A stretch of 64,000 nt of DNA, taken from Epiperipatus broadwayi (lineage: Eukaryota; Onychophora; Udeonychophora; Euonychophora; Peripatidae). Below are positions 36,150 to 47,655 of the stretch, piece after piece. Positions within the stretch are counted from its first letter, which is position 1. Each line of letters begins with the position of its first letter. The notes under the pieces were generated by a model that was given only the letters and a program-made list of their open reading frames with translations, had not been told where the DNA came from and ran no database searches. The stretch lies in assembly GCA_028023455.1 (NCBI GenBank), contig JAQFVV010012395.1, forward strand, positions 4,028,001-4,092,000, written 5' to 3'. A program made the position numbers and the translations under genes.

Positions 36150-36345
36150 CTCTAGCTAAGAATACTTATTTACCAAACAATATTGAATGGTTAATTGGGT
36201 TGGTTGTGAGTTGGCTACCTGAAAATATAATCTTAAGCCCATTGTAATAATTTCCAAGATTGTTGGCCCGGATTCAAATCCCAAATCATATTTATGGCAT
36301 GCAGAAGTGCTACTATTGCACAATGAGACCCTTATATGATAGATA
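36150..36345 (+). repeat. SINE-like repeat with B-box-like motif
   Basis: TTTACCAAACAATATTGAATGG, GGTTAATTGGGTTGG, then GGCCCGGATTCAAATCCC (B-box-like) and ATGGCATGCAGAAGTGCTACT. The same blocks occur at 18335-18440 and partly at 20318-20420, so this is a dispersed repeat. Confidence 0.5.
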
Positions 36346-38951
36346 TGCACTTCTATAATATATGCTCACTAAAATATAGTTTCTGTTAAGATTATTATCA
36401 TGGCTATAGCAAATTTTAAAATTGAACTCATATAATCTCCAACACAAGATGCTATTTTTTGTGTATTAAATATTAATGAAAAGGACCAGTAAATCATTAC
36501 TGACGATTGTGAAATATTTTTATTTTATAATCACTGCTCTTTATCTGGAGACTTCTTATAGTATAAATCAGAAAGTCAAAATTAAATATGTTGTATGTTA
36601 AAATTTTAGCATTTATTCAATATAACATACAACCTTCTCTAGATTATATTTAATCTGTTGTGACAGCTGTAATCTATTTTGCATCACTCGACTCTTGAGC
36701 CATGTAGATGATGATGCTAGATGATAATGTCAAATAGTCATCAGACTATTATTCTGGCTTCTGGTCTCTCCCATCAGAAAATGTGTTTTATATTATGCCT
36801 TTTCAGCAGACTATAAAAGAAATAAAAGTTTACCGCTGAAAAATTGTCTGGATATACTTTGGATTACCATAAGACATCCATAAACTGTCCAATGATAGAT
36901 ACAGATAAAAATAAGTTTATAAAATTCATAATGTAACTTAAATGTTATTTACACACCGAGTGCAAAGCACTACTGATCTCTTTCAACTTACATAGCCTAA
37001 AGCAAAACATTTTTCTCCTCTAAATTATTAATGGCCATTATACAGTATGTTTTAACATTGTAATTTTGCATTCAGATACTAATACCTTTTTTTTTTACAT
37101 TCATAGTATCAATTTTATAACAATGTAACACCTGAGAAAGTTTTTAATTTAGCTTTATATCTTTAAAAAAGAATATTTTTTCCTGATTTCATCTCTTGTT
37201 TCACTTTTTTATTCTACTGCACTCAAACCCACTAGTAAACTTTACATTAATATATAAGTAAAAAATAATCTGGATTCAAATTTAGGATAATGTTTTGAAA
37301 AATCAGCTTAGTATAGTCCGTAACTCTAGCAAGACATTCATTATGGGTTAATAATTTATTTATTTTATTAGTCAATTAAAATGTAATCTGTTTCTTCTCC
37401 AGTATTCCATCTGCTAGAAACTTGTCTGCATAGTACTGGATAGAGATTTATTAATTCTTACTATTTAATATCTATTGATTACTCAAACCAGGTAAAAAAA
37501 TTGGATAGAAGTAGATTTTCTGCTTAATTATGTAAGCAGAGGTCATGTGATATTTTGTTGTCTCAATTAAAATATATAAAATTTCATTCTTATTCTCCCA
37601 ATCTCTAAATGGGATTTATGCAGGAAAAATAACATATTATTACAATTTCAAATATTTAATTAACAATTTTTAATAATACAATAACAGACACACTCACAAA
37701 TTATGTATAATAATATAATATTTATGCTATTATTGATTTCATTAGTTATTATAAAAAGTCTAATCACCTTTCCAAACATTACATTAAATTAGTGAATTTT
37801 TTTAAATATACATTTGAAATTTTTTTAATTTATTAAGTAATATATGTGTTTAGCAATCTAAGAAATTTATTGATTTCCCATTCTGCTTACATATTTCTAG
37901 TTATTTTACAAGTTTTTTTAAAGTTTTGTCATGATGTTTTTGTCCTACAATATTATATAATCTAGAAATTGATTAAATAATGAAATACAATTTCTTTTAT
38001 AAATTCTTTCATTTTTATAGTTTTTTTATATCAAATTGACTAAAATTGTTTGTAATCAGTTAATTTTTTAAAACTTGAATGATTGGCAAGATCATAAATT
38101 ATTATTCTATATCAGGGATAGCCAAACTTCATGCCCGCAAGAACCAAGTGTTAAAATTGTGATGATATTCAAAAATCACAATTAAATTTTTGAAGTATTC
38201 AACAGAACCAAATATTTAATTATAATTTTTTTTATTAATAATTATACAAAAAAATCAAGAGAATAAAATTAATAGAACAAAATCAATAAAAACTTATTTA
38301 TTATTCACATGTGAATGTATCTGATTAACATGAACATTAAATCTAGCATATAATTTGTTAATAAAATATACACAATAAATTCTTTAAGGTGTTTATTTGT
38401 CTGTTGTACTCAATGTTTTGACTTTACAAACTTAACTATTGAGTACAATGATTCACAAGAATACCTTGTCCCCAAAATTGGCAACAGTTTACAAGCATCT
38501 TCTTTCAAAATGAGGATATTTATGGTAATAATTATTTGTTTTTCTGAATATTGCTTGATTAAAGTAGTGGAAGTTGATGATCAAAATAGAAAAACAAACT
38601 CAGTGACATTTGAATTAAAACTGTACAAAGAATAACTACAACATTTGATGAAGTCCAGATGAAAACTGAACCAATAAATTTGAATAATGTATTATATTTC
38701 CAGGAAATGATAACAATAAAAACATCAAATATGATGTAAACAATTATTATAAAATTTCCACTACAAAAATAACCAAACATATATAGTTATAAAATAAAAT
38801 GTAAATACATCATGTTAATATAAATTATATCATAATTTTATTTTAAAAGTTTTGTGAGAGCAGTATTTGACCATCTAAAAAGCTGGATGCAGCTTGTGCA
38901 CCATGTTTTGGACTGTTGACTCTATATCTTCACAAGATTTCACATATACAT
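36346..38951. other. Long unassigned stretch
   Basis: AT-rich. 37380-37620 has weak similarity in order to the duplicated segment at 18.3-21.5 kb. 38114-38133 resembles a hAT end (CAGGGATAGCCAAACTT), but no partner end was found. No genes. Confidence 0.35.
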
Positions 38952-39296
38952 TTATATATTGTAATTAAAACAGGCAAAACTCTCCATACAGTAGTGCCAC
39001 TCAGTGCAAGCCAGAGTAATCAATGGATGCCAGAAGGCTTGTACATAAAATCCCTATCTAGTGCCTACTCATCCAATATTGCCAGACTAGCTCCTCACTG
39101 ATGAAAGTCACAAGCCAGAAACGTCTGAGGATATTGGATGAGTAGGTACTAGCTATGGATTTTATGTGCAAACCTTCTGGCATCCACTGATTACTCTGAC
39201 TTTCACTGAGTGGCACTACTGTATGAAGAGTTTTTCCTGTTTTAATAATAGTTATGAGCAAGCATAAGAAACAGTGATCATGTTATATATTGTAAT
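38952..39296. mobile_element. Fold-back element FB8 with central hammerhead and 14-bp TSD
   Basis: Bounded by exact 14-bp repeats TTATATATTGTAAT at 38952-38965 and 39283-39296. Arms (about 38966-39088 and 39126-39245) are inverted; a hammerhead occupies the centre. Related to FB7. The frames on both strands (38916-39101 +, 39058-39261 -) read the two arms and so resemble each other; they are not genes. Confidence 0.85.
39091..39131 (+). ncRNA. Hammerhead ribozyme motif with minimal stem III
   Basis: CUGAUGA (39098-39104), GAAA (39118-39121), then CGU-C giving stem III as the palindrome ACGU with C17 at 39125. Stem I pairs UCCUCA (39092-39097) with UGAGGA (39126-39131), six pairs in a row. 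Stem II (39105-39117) is weak. GAAACGUC is a classic hammerhead 3' signature. Confidence 0.7.
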
Positions 39297-40782
39297 AAGG
39301 ACATTCTAAGGTAAAGATTTGAACATGATATTTTCTAGACATTTTTTTCATCTATTATCTATCCATAATATCTAATATATATTATCTGTTCTACTTTTAC
39401 ACATTTATTATCATCATATATTGTATTATTGCTATGTATACAATTGTGTGGATTTACGCATATATCAGTATTTTTATATTCCATATGAGGATAATTTATT
39501 AACATGCATTTTGTTTTAATCTTTATATATATATATTCTTTTGCCAAAGTATCAATAACTTACTTAATCATTTTTAGCTTTAATATCAATATTGTTATTC
39601 ACAGTTACAATAACCGTATATTGAAATATTGATTCTTTAATATTAATATTTTCCAAGTTATTTATAAAATTAAGGGATAAGAATGCTTTAGTATAGAGCC
39701 TTGAATAATTCCAAATTATTTTTTTGTTTGTTATTCAATATGTTAGATATTTTAGTTACAGCATATCTATTATTTACAGAGTTTCTGAATAAGTTGAACA
39801 ATTTGCCTGTTATTCTATAATTTTCTGAACTATGAATTAATCATTATGTTCAGTGACATCATAGCGTTATAAAATCTAAAAAAAATAGCGCATATTTTCA
39901 TCATTTAATGCACTGTTTACTTTATCTTCAAAATTATCCAATAACGTAGTATTTTTTCCTCTCTTTTATGAAATCATATTGATTTTTATTAAAAAATGTA
40001 GTCGTTTAAATTTTTTTTAATTATTCTATAGATATAATTTTCTATTATTTTAGCAATTGTAAGAACTATAGATAAAGTTCTATAATTGTCAAAATTATTT
40101 TTAGCATAAATTGAAAAATTAGTCTTAATATAGGTGTTTTCAATAACTAGGAAATTCACTATTGTCTATCATTTTATTGATCTCGTAGATTAAAATATCT
40201 TATAGAATATCCTTATTGTTCTCTGTGTCTATCATTCGGGGGGAGGGTGTTCTATTCCTGGGCTTATATTTATTTTACATTCTTTTATTAATTTCGTATT
40301 ATTTTTCTTCATTTAGATTTGAAGCAAACATTATATACAGATTATTGCAATTTTTTTTAAGAATTAGTATAATTAATTTTTTTTTACTTGATTAATTATG
40401 TTTAAAAATACAGTATTAAAATATTGCGGAAGAAAGCTATTATTTATGCCAAAGGCTCAATTGGTTAGAGCATACTTTAAAATTCAATACTCTAGAAGCT
40501 ATTATTTATATTGGTTTTTTTTTAATCTTTGTCGTTTATAGTATTAGATTCCTTAAGCAGTACTTCATTTATTTAATTAAAAGTTTTTGTATCACTTTTA
40601 TTTTGATTTTAAATTTTTTATATAGTAACCTTTTCTCTGCTCTTATCATAGAATTGATTAATTACCTTTTGCCTTGCTCTGTATGGTTACTATAATATAG
40701 ATGGCAGTTCCATGAATTGATTCCAATTCTAGTACTTCCAACCCATAGACTTCTTATGAATTCCTGAACAGCGTTGTTAGCG
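39297..40782. other. Nothing assigned; weak tRNA-like patches
   Basis: AT-rich. GGCTCAATTGGTTAGAGCAT near 40455 is an A-box-like fragment of the SINE at 1735. A B-box-like GATTCCAATTCTAG near 40718 is isolated. Confidence 0.4.
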
Positions 40783-40872
40783 AGAAGTCAGTGCAACTGC
40801 CTTGCAAGCAAGCAGTTGGTTGCAGATGGTTGTTGTGGGTTCACCTCCCGGCCGATGCTATGACATATGGAA
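40783..40872 (+). repeat. tRNA-derived SINE, partial
   Basis: Anticodon-arm region CTGCCTTGCAAGCAAGCAG (loop with TGC), B-box region GTGGGTTCACCTCCCGGCC, then GATGCTATGACATATGG and an A7 tail. Same family as 21539. Confidence 0.7.
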
Positions 40873-41104
40873 AAAAAGACATTTGATTTCATTTCTTAAG
40901 GCCTTATATTCAAGAAATATAACTTTCATCTTTTTTTGCTTGTATTTTTCCCATAGATTGTTTTTATCTTGTATTAGTTAGAATTTTCCCTCATTTTTCT
41001 ATTTCATAGCCTTCATTTTTTTTTTTTTTTACTTTACTCGGTCTCAGCAATTTCTTCTGATTGGACTCCCCATTAGCAGCATTAGAAGCCTATTCTTGGC
41101 AAAA
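40873..41104. other. Spacer
   Basis: T-rich, no feature. Confidence 0.4.
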
Positions 41105-42000
41105 ATTGAAAAGAATATCATTTTTAAGTTTGTGTCCTCAAACCCAGACTTAGTATGTTCGATATCTTGATGACATGTTTATATGTTCAAATGACATATG
41201 CATCAATAAAATACAGCAAGAATTAGAACAAGCATCAACATTTTCATGGACCATGAAAATGAGACAATAACAGAGGAATTAAATTTCTATATTTATACAT
41301 CAATGCAACACACTAGACTACATAATGATGTCTAAACCTATTACCATAAGAGAAGCAATCCACCCCAGATGAATAATCCCTATTTTCACATAAATACACA
41401 GGACTTAAAGGTTTTCTGCATAGAAGTCATAGCTTGTGCAAATTTGAATATGATAAACAGAACAATATCAATGAGTATATAAAGAATCTTCAAAATATAT
41501 GATATAATTATAACAAAATCATTAACTCTATAAACAGATTTTACAACAAAATAAGCAAACCCCATTCCACTCAACAATAGGAGCCTAAAAAATAGATTAG
41601 TTTCCCTTACATCCCAAAAGTTGTACATAAATTACAGAACATTTGCATACAAATTCAACATACGCTTTCGAACCCCTGCATCACTGAACCAATTAATTAA
41701 CAATTCTAAAGACAAACTATCAAATGTGTCTGCATATTAAATTGTCTATAAAATGAAATGCAACCAATCTACATGCAACTTAGTATATTATGGTGAGTTG
41801 TGAGACACTCTTTTAACTAGATTGGTCCAATATAGATATTTATGCAACAGAGCTCTTAAAAAATAAAGAATATGCAATATTCACTGACTAGAAACTAAAA
41901 AACAGCCATAGAATCGAAGCAGCCTGGGCAATAGCTAGTGACTGCTTTTCAATCAATAGAAAAGATACAAATATCCCTCTATCAAAAAAGTAAGCTATTT
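41105..42000 (+). pseudogene. Second Penelope-like element, 3' part (RT end and GIY-YIG)
   Basis: The frame near 41153 gives VRYLDDMFICSND, the RT catalytic box, followed by ICINKIQQELEQASTFSW. Near 41762-41800 it gives CNQSTCNLVYYGEL, the GIY-YIG core with the glycine of YVGE shifted. The intervening linker is full of stops. Sequence clearly differs from the element at 1-1640, so it is another lineage. The minus-strand frame 41386-41628 is a shadow. Confidence 0.75.
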
Positions 42001-43855
42001 GAATAAATTTTAATATTTTTGAATAGCTAATTAATCACTACTTATACACTATACACTAATATCTTGAGTCATATTACTATAAGCTATAAATGTGATATAC
42101 ATAATATATTGAAAGTATGCTAGGCAGTAGTAAAGCTGAAAAATTTTTAAATCTACATTTTCTGCATATGTGTTTGTTAACAGTCATTTTTTTACATTAG
42201 CTCAGAAAAAAAGAAAATAATATATAGTTAAATTACTAAATATTTTTACAAATTTTTCATATTAAGTATTCTTTTCATTAATTCTTTTGACTTCTTTTCA
42301 ATCGGTGTTTTGTAAAAATGTTCTGATATTTTTATTAAACAATGTCAATTTAGCTTCATCTATTTCTGACATAGTTTTAATATATTGTATTTTATTTTGT
42401 ATAGAAAGAAACTATAATAATTTTAATTATGAAGTAAATAATACTTACAGCTTATAAAATATGTAACACTAAGAATGTAAATCTATTCATAGAACAAACA
42501 AGTCTGAATACATTACTGAGCTAATTCTCAAGCTAGATTCCCAAAGAATTATTTAAGTGAACTTGATTATCATTGATGTAACCAAAAATGGGTGTTATTT
42601 CCAAGTTCGTTTATATGATTCTCAGGGAATCTAACTTTAAAATTATCTTAATAATGTATTTAGCTTTGTTTGACCTGTGAATAGATTTGTGTAGAAAGAG
42701 TTGTCAAATAAATGGTCAACAAACTTTTCTTTAATATCTGCAACATAAATATTATTTATCATTAAGAGAGTGCAGGAAAATACCATAATATTTATTGAAG
42801 AGTAGTAATTAATTTATTGAGTGCCTGTGTTCAGTGCGCTTTAAAATTCACATAAGTTAATTTGTAAAGGAAATAGTGGACTTAAACAATGGAGAAAACA
42901 ACAACTTTATGCTTTCAAATCAAGATGCTTCAGATTTACCTATATAAGTGGACATTTAGGTTAAAGATAAGACATCCATTTTTATCTTTATAAAAGTCAC
43001 TATCTTGTATTGTGGTTTGGAAGGTCCCTCTATCGGCAAAATATGCTTGATTATTATGAATTTTAAAGCCCATTGAACACAGGTTAAAGCTTCTTTAAAG
43101 TATTTACATAATATTTATTATAATTTCATCTTATATAAGTCTTGATATGACATATAATATTTTATATATATATATTACTTTTTTTCTAATTTTACAAAAT
43201 CCAATGTTTAATTTAATATTAAACATTTCTTCCAATTTGTGTAATTTTTCTTTACTTGAAAATGATCTGCAGGTATAGATACCTAAATAAATATTCTCAT
43301 TGAATGGCAGTCTGGGCTTACAATCAGAAGCTTTTGCATCTTCTGCCTTCAACTGCCACCAGTTAGGCTAGTGAAGGATCATAATTTAATTTTATCTGCC
43401 ATGATTGTAAATATCTATAAGAAAAAACATGTCCATTCTGTTTTCTACAAATTCAATGATATATCAGTAAAGAATGATCAGACATCTAAGAAGAAAACTA
43501 TGGTATTTCTTGATTTTAAATTCAGAGATAAGAAGCCAGTTGCTGATATATGTTTGTATGTATGATGATGAATGACTAACAGCTGCAACATGGGTGAACA
43601 TTAAGAATTTGACATCCTTACTTCCTTTAAAGTTTCAATTTCAGTTAACAGCAAACATTTTTCTGCAACCAAACTATAATCAAACCAACAACTTCATTTT
43701 AGTAGCCTAATTTCTATTTTAACATTTCACACCTTTTTTTTGGATAGAAATGTTGCGGCTAACACAACATTTTAAAGTAGTAAAAAGATAAATTTGCTCT
43801 TGTTTATGCTGTAGCAGTTGAAAGAATTAAATATAAAATATTCGAATGATTTATT
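42001..43855. other. Nothing assigned
   Basis: Contains an inverted repeat pair (TCTATTCATAGAACAAAC near 42483 against a diverged partner near 42673-42690) and two small frames (43131-43352 -, 43371-43565 +) with no recognised domain. Confidence 0.35.
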
Positions 43856-43995
43856 GCTCAAAAATTCATAGGAAATTCCAGCATCGGAAATGACAAAGTG
43901 GGAGCCATGATCTATGGACTTTGAGTTCCGGAATCTATCATTTTATCACTGCACCCAACCACATAGATCAATGAATCAACTGATATGTTGATATA
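43856..43995. repeat. tRNA-like SINE patch, decayed
   Basis: CAGCATCGGAAATGACAAAG ... GAGTTCCGGAATC; similar blocks near 57800-57850 and 58030-58090 (TCAGAAATGACAGAATTGAG). Orientation and boxes are uncertain. Confidence 0.3.
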
Positions 43996-44404
43996 TATAT
44001 ATATACCTAGAACACTTTCTTTACATTAAAAAAAACTTTTTGACTACTTTTTTCACTTAGTGAAATATTTTTGTGGTGCTAATTCTATTTTATCAAAAGT
44101 AACTTATTTTGTTCATTAACAGTAGAGAAATATTCTTTACAAAACATTGCAAGTGATTCATTGATAATAAAATGAGAAAAGCGTGCTTCAATGATATAAT
44201 TATAGTTAGTATTTGTTAACACTTTATTAAAAATGTCTTGCTGACAAATAGACAGTAGGACATCTTTTAATAAAAATAAAAGTTTTTATTCCATCACACA
44301 AAAAAAAATATTGTACTAATACATTGAGTAGAGTTAGAGTTTTGTTAATATTTCAATCGCGTGAAAACTTTGTGATTGTTTAATTAATGTTTTAGTAAAT
44401 ATAC

Positions 44405-44640
44405 ATAAATGCGTCCGGTTTCATTTAGTGCAGTAGTTAACTGTCAGACACTAGAGCATAAAGCCATCGGTTCGATCCCAGTTCTGCCACTTCAAGCGCT
44501 AAAACTTTTTATGCACTATTGAGCAACAAAATCATTCGATTATTATTTAATGTACATTTATTGCTTAGGACGAGAGTCTTGCGGTGTAATGACCTGGGTT
44601 CAATTCTGGGATAACTAAATGACATTTTAAAACAAATTTG
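44405..44640 (+). repeat. tRNA-derived SINE-like repeats (two patches)
   Basis: First: TTAGTGCAGTAGTTAACTG (A-box-like), CATCGGTTCGATCCC (good B box), then CAACAAAATCATTCGATTAT. Second: GACCTGGGTTCAATTCTGGG near 44590. The tail AAATCATTYGATTATT recurs near 45124 and, less well, 60713, marking a second SINE family. Confidence 0.5.
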
Positions 44641-45149
44641 GGATTTTTTTCCAGAAAACTGTTCATAGCCATCTCAGATAACCATTCAATATTAGGTGAT
44701 AAATTGGTATCTAACTACTTTTAGCTAGTACTATTTTTTCCTCTATTGTTTTTCTGGTTGTTATAGAGATTTTTACCCTTCAAAGACTATTCAATGGCTA
44801 TTTTGTTTATCTTACGTTGTTTACGTATTTTATTATCATCAGTACATATAAATAAGTACCACAGTTTAACTTATAATCCCAATATAGAGTTTTACTCTTA
44901 TTCATAAATGTAAAAATATTCATATTAAATGTACTGATATTATAATTGAAGCTTTTCTTTGAATGAAATATGTAATTTCTGCTATAACTATATCATCTGG
45001 CTAATGTAGTTAAAAGTTTGATTGTTATGATAGTGACGAAGTAAACTCTAGAATCAATGTCCATAGATTGCAACACAGTTTTGTCCCTTCTGGTACTTAA
45101 ACTTCTTATGGACCCCGGATCGATAAATCATTTGATTATTTATTTAATA
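44641..45149. repeat. Spacer with decayed SINE (about 45030-45149)
   Basis: 45030-45149 has the ATGGACCCCGGATCGATAAATCATTTG-type end of the second SINE family. The rest shows nothing. Confidence 0.35.
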
Positions 45150-45403
45150 AATGTTTAACAACATTTAAAAATTGTTATGGAAGACTTTAATGCTAGAATT
45201 GGTAAACAATCGAAAAATGAAAGTGTTGTAGGTAATTTTGGTTATGGTAATAGAAATGAGAGAGGACATAGACTTGTGGAGTTTGCAGAAAAAGAAAAAC
45301 TTATATTATGAATTCGTTTTTTGAAAAAAATGTTAAAAGGTAATGGACATGGAAGCATCCAAATAAAGTACAGCAGAAATGGATTATATTTTGACTAACA
45401 GAA

Positions 45404-45618
45404 TGTCCTATCTCCTCACTGATGAAAGCCATAGCTCGAAACTGGTCTGGAGATGTTGACCATCATAGATAAAGGCTTCAGGTATTTTCTCTTGTAGCAT
45501 TTATCATAAAAAATAAAATAAATAAGCTTGTTTAGAGCTATTAGCATGCTCTTTATATATTACATATTGGTAATACAAGCTATATAGGTCATGTGACATA
45601 TGACTGATTTTTTACTAA
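45404..45618 (+). repeat. Hammerhead repeat monomer nested in the RTE
   Basis: Interrupts the RTE endonuclease frame after TNRMS. Related throughout to 62222-62403: CTCACTGATGA start, TTCTCTTGTAGCATTTATC, AAGCTTGTTTAGAGCTATTAG, and TGACTGATTTTTTACTA end. About 210 bp, single unit, no tRNA-like part, no ORF. Confidence 0.75.
45410..45456 (+). ncRNA. Hammerhead ribozyme motif
   Basis: CUGAUGA (45419-45425), a short AGC/GCU stem II, GAAA (45438-45441), then CUGGU-C with C17 at 45447; the stem III sequence ACUGGU is one change from the palindrome ACCGGU. AUCUCC upstream can pair with GGAGAU downstream as stem I. Confidence 0.65.
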
Positions 45619-47655
45619 TATTTCAAGATTGTAATGTTCTTAAAAAGTTTATCACAGTAAGTGATCATCGATTAATAAGATGTAAGATATGTGCTAATGC
45701 AAAACTAGAGAGACAAATTATTAAGAAAAACAATATTCACAGTTGATATTCCTAATCTCCAAAACATTCTAATGAATTTAAATTAAAACTTGCAAATCAT
45801 TTGCAAATATTAGCAGATTTTGAACACGATTCAGATTTGAATGAAATTAATAGGAAAATAACTGATACACTTTTAAAAACTGCAATAAAGATACCTAGTA
45901 GAAAAAGATAGCAATTGACCAATAAAATTTCTACTGAGACTAGAGAATTTATGAAGAAAAGAAGGAATATAAAAATATATAAAAATGATAGATTAAGGAT
46001 TGATATCTCAAATTTTGTAAAATGTTGCAAAAAAGAGTTGATAATGATATAAGAAAGTATAATTGTGAACTAGCAAGGAAAGCTATAAAAGAGAATAAAA
46101 GTCTCAAGAGAATAAAACAACATTTTGGTATTGGTAGGAAACTTATATCTGAAATAAAAAAGAAAAGATGCAACTATTACTAAAAAGAAAGATGATATCA
46201 TGAAATAGTACTTCTTATAACTATTACGTTTTCTGAATTGCCCAAGATTTTAAATGAAGTGAGACATGCAATTAAATTTATGAAGAAGGAAAAGTTCTAG
46301 GTAGTGATAGAATTATAATTGATATTTTAAAAGAAGCAGGTGAAGAAATAGAAATTTTTTTGGCAAAGTTATATACCAAATGTCTAAATGATAAAGATGT
46401 AACAGATGATTGGAAGACTGCAGTATTAATATTTAAAAAAGATGGCAAAGAAGATATTACAAATTACAGACCTATCAGTCTTTTATCAGTTTTATACAAA
46501 ATGTTTACCAATGTAATTACAACTTGTCTACGGAGAACTTTTGGATTTCAATCAATCAAAAGAAGCTGGATTCAAATGTAGTTTTAGTACAATGGATCAT
46601 ATCCAAGTATTGAGAAAAGTTATAGAAAGGATCAATAAATATAAGTTGCAGTTATGTTTTAGATTTGTAGATTATGAAAAGGCATCTGATTTTATAAGCA
46701 TTTCTTCTTGGATCATCAAGGTATAGACCCAGGATATTGTCATATTTTAAAGAGTATTTAGAAAAATGCAACAGCAACAATTAGTTTACATAATGATACT
46801 GGGAAGGTTAACATTGAGAAGAATGTAAGACAGGGTGACTTCATATCTCCAAAACTTTTTACAGCAGTACTTCAAGAAGTATTTTGTAGATTAAAATGGG
46901 AAACTAAAGGAGTAAAAGTAAATGGAGATTATTTAAGTCATTTTAGATTTTGCAGATGATGTAGTTGTTTTTCCAAATAATGCTTTAGAGTTTTAGAAAA
47001 TGTTGCAAGATTTATCAGATAAAAGTAAGAAAGCAGGACTAAAGATAAAAACTAAAAAGACTAAGGTAGTGTTCAATGGAATTTCTCAAAAGATAAAAAT
47101 AAAGATTGATAATGTTGAGTTAGAAGATGGTAACAACTACAAATATCTTGGTCATATTATTTTACATATGGAAACATAATGGATGAAATTTAATCATATA
47201 ATTAAACTTGGTTTGTGTGCTTTTAATAGAAATAACTTAATATTAAAAAGAAATATGCCTATATGTTTGAAAAGGAAGTTTTTCAATAAATGTGTTTTAC
47301 CAGTTGGACACTTAGTAGAAGAGCAATACTGAAGAGAGGCATATTAGGAGTAACAAGAAGAGATCAAAAATGCAATACATGGATAAGAAAACAAACAGGT
47401 GCTTCTGACATCATTGAAAGAATTAAAAGATTAAAGTAGAGTTGGGTTGGACATATTTCTAGAAGAGATGATAACAGATGGACAATTGAAATATTAAACT
47501 GTATTCAAGAGATTTCAAAAGACCAAGAAAGAAACCATAAGTGAGATGGATATGGGGTGATGTGAAGAAGAAAAGCTAGAAATTGGAGAAGATGAATTGA
47601 ACTTGGAGAGACCTTCATCCTGCAGTGGATTGATAATGGTTAATGATGATGATCT

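Larger units (their letters stand above)
45150..47655 (+). mobile_element. RTE-type LINE, plus-strand copy, decayed
   Basis: Starts inside the endonuclease (EDFNARIGKQSKNESVVG near 45180, then ERGHRLVEFAEKEK; ends EMDYILTNRMS near 45400). After an inserted hammerhead repeat it continues (KKFITVSDHRLIRCKIC near 45640). RT: DDWKTAVLIFKKDGKEDITN (46396), NYRPISLLSVLYKMF, FVDYEKASDFISISS (46660), VRQGDFISPKLF (46825), LRFADDVVVF (about 46940-46972, after a shift). The C-terminal WVGHISRRDDNRWTIEILN lies near 47440, and the tail is GATGATGATG. The open frames at 46360-46581 and 46541-46726 are pieces of this RT. Confidence 0.88.

Noticed and set aside
38114-38140. hAT-type end CAGGGATAGCCAAACTT
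   Set aside because: No matching inverted end or 8-bp TSD found nearby.
38916-39261. Two overlapping frames on opposite strands with similar sequence (KTGKTLHTVVPL)
   Set aside because: Their likeness comes from the inverted arms of a fold-back element; the frame is also disrupted in FB7.
46360-46726. Two separate plus-strand genes
   Set aside because: They are frameshifted halves of one RTE reverse transcriptase.
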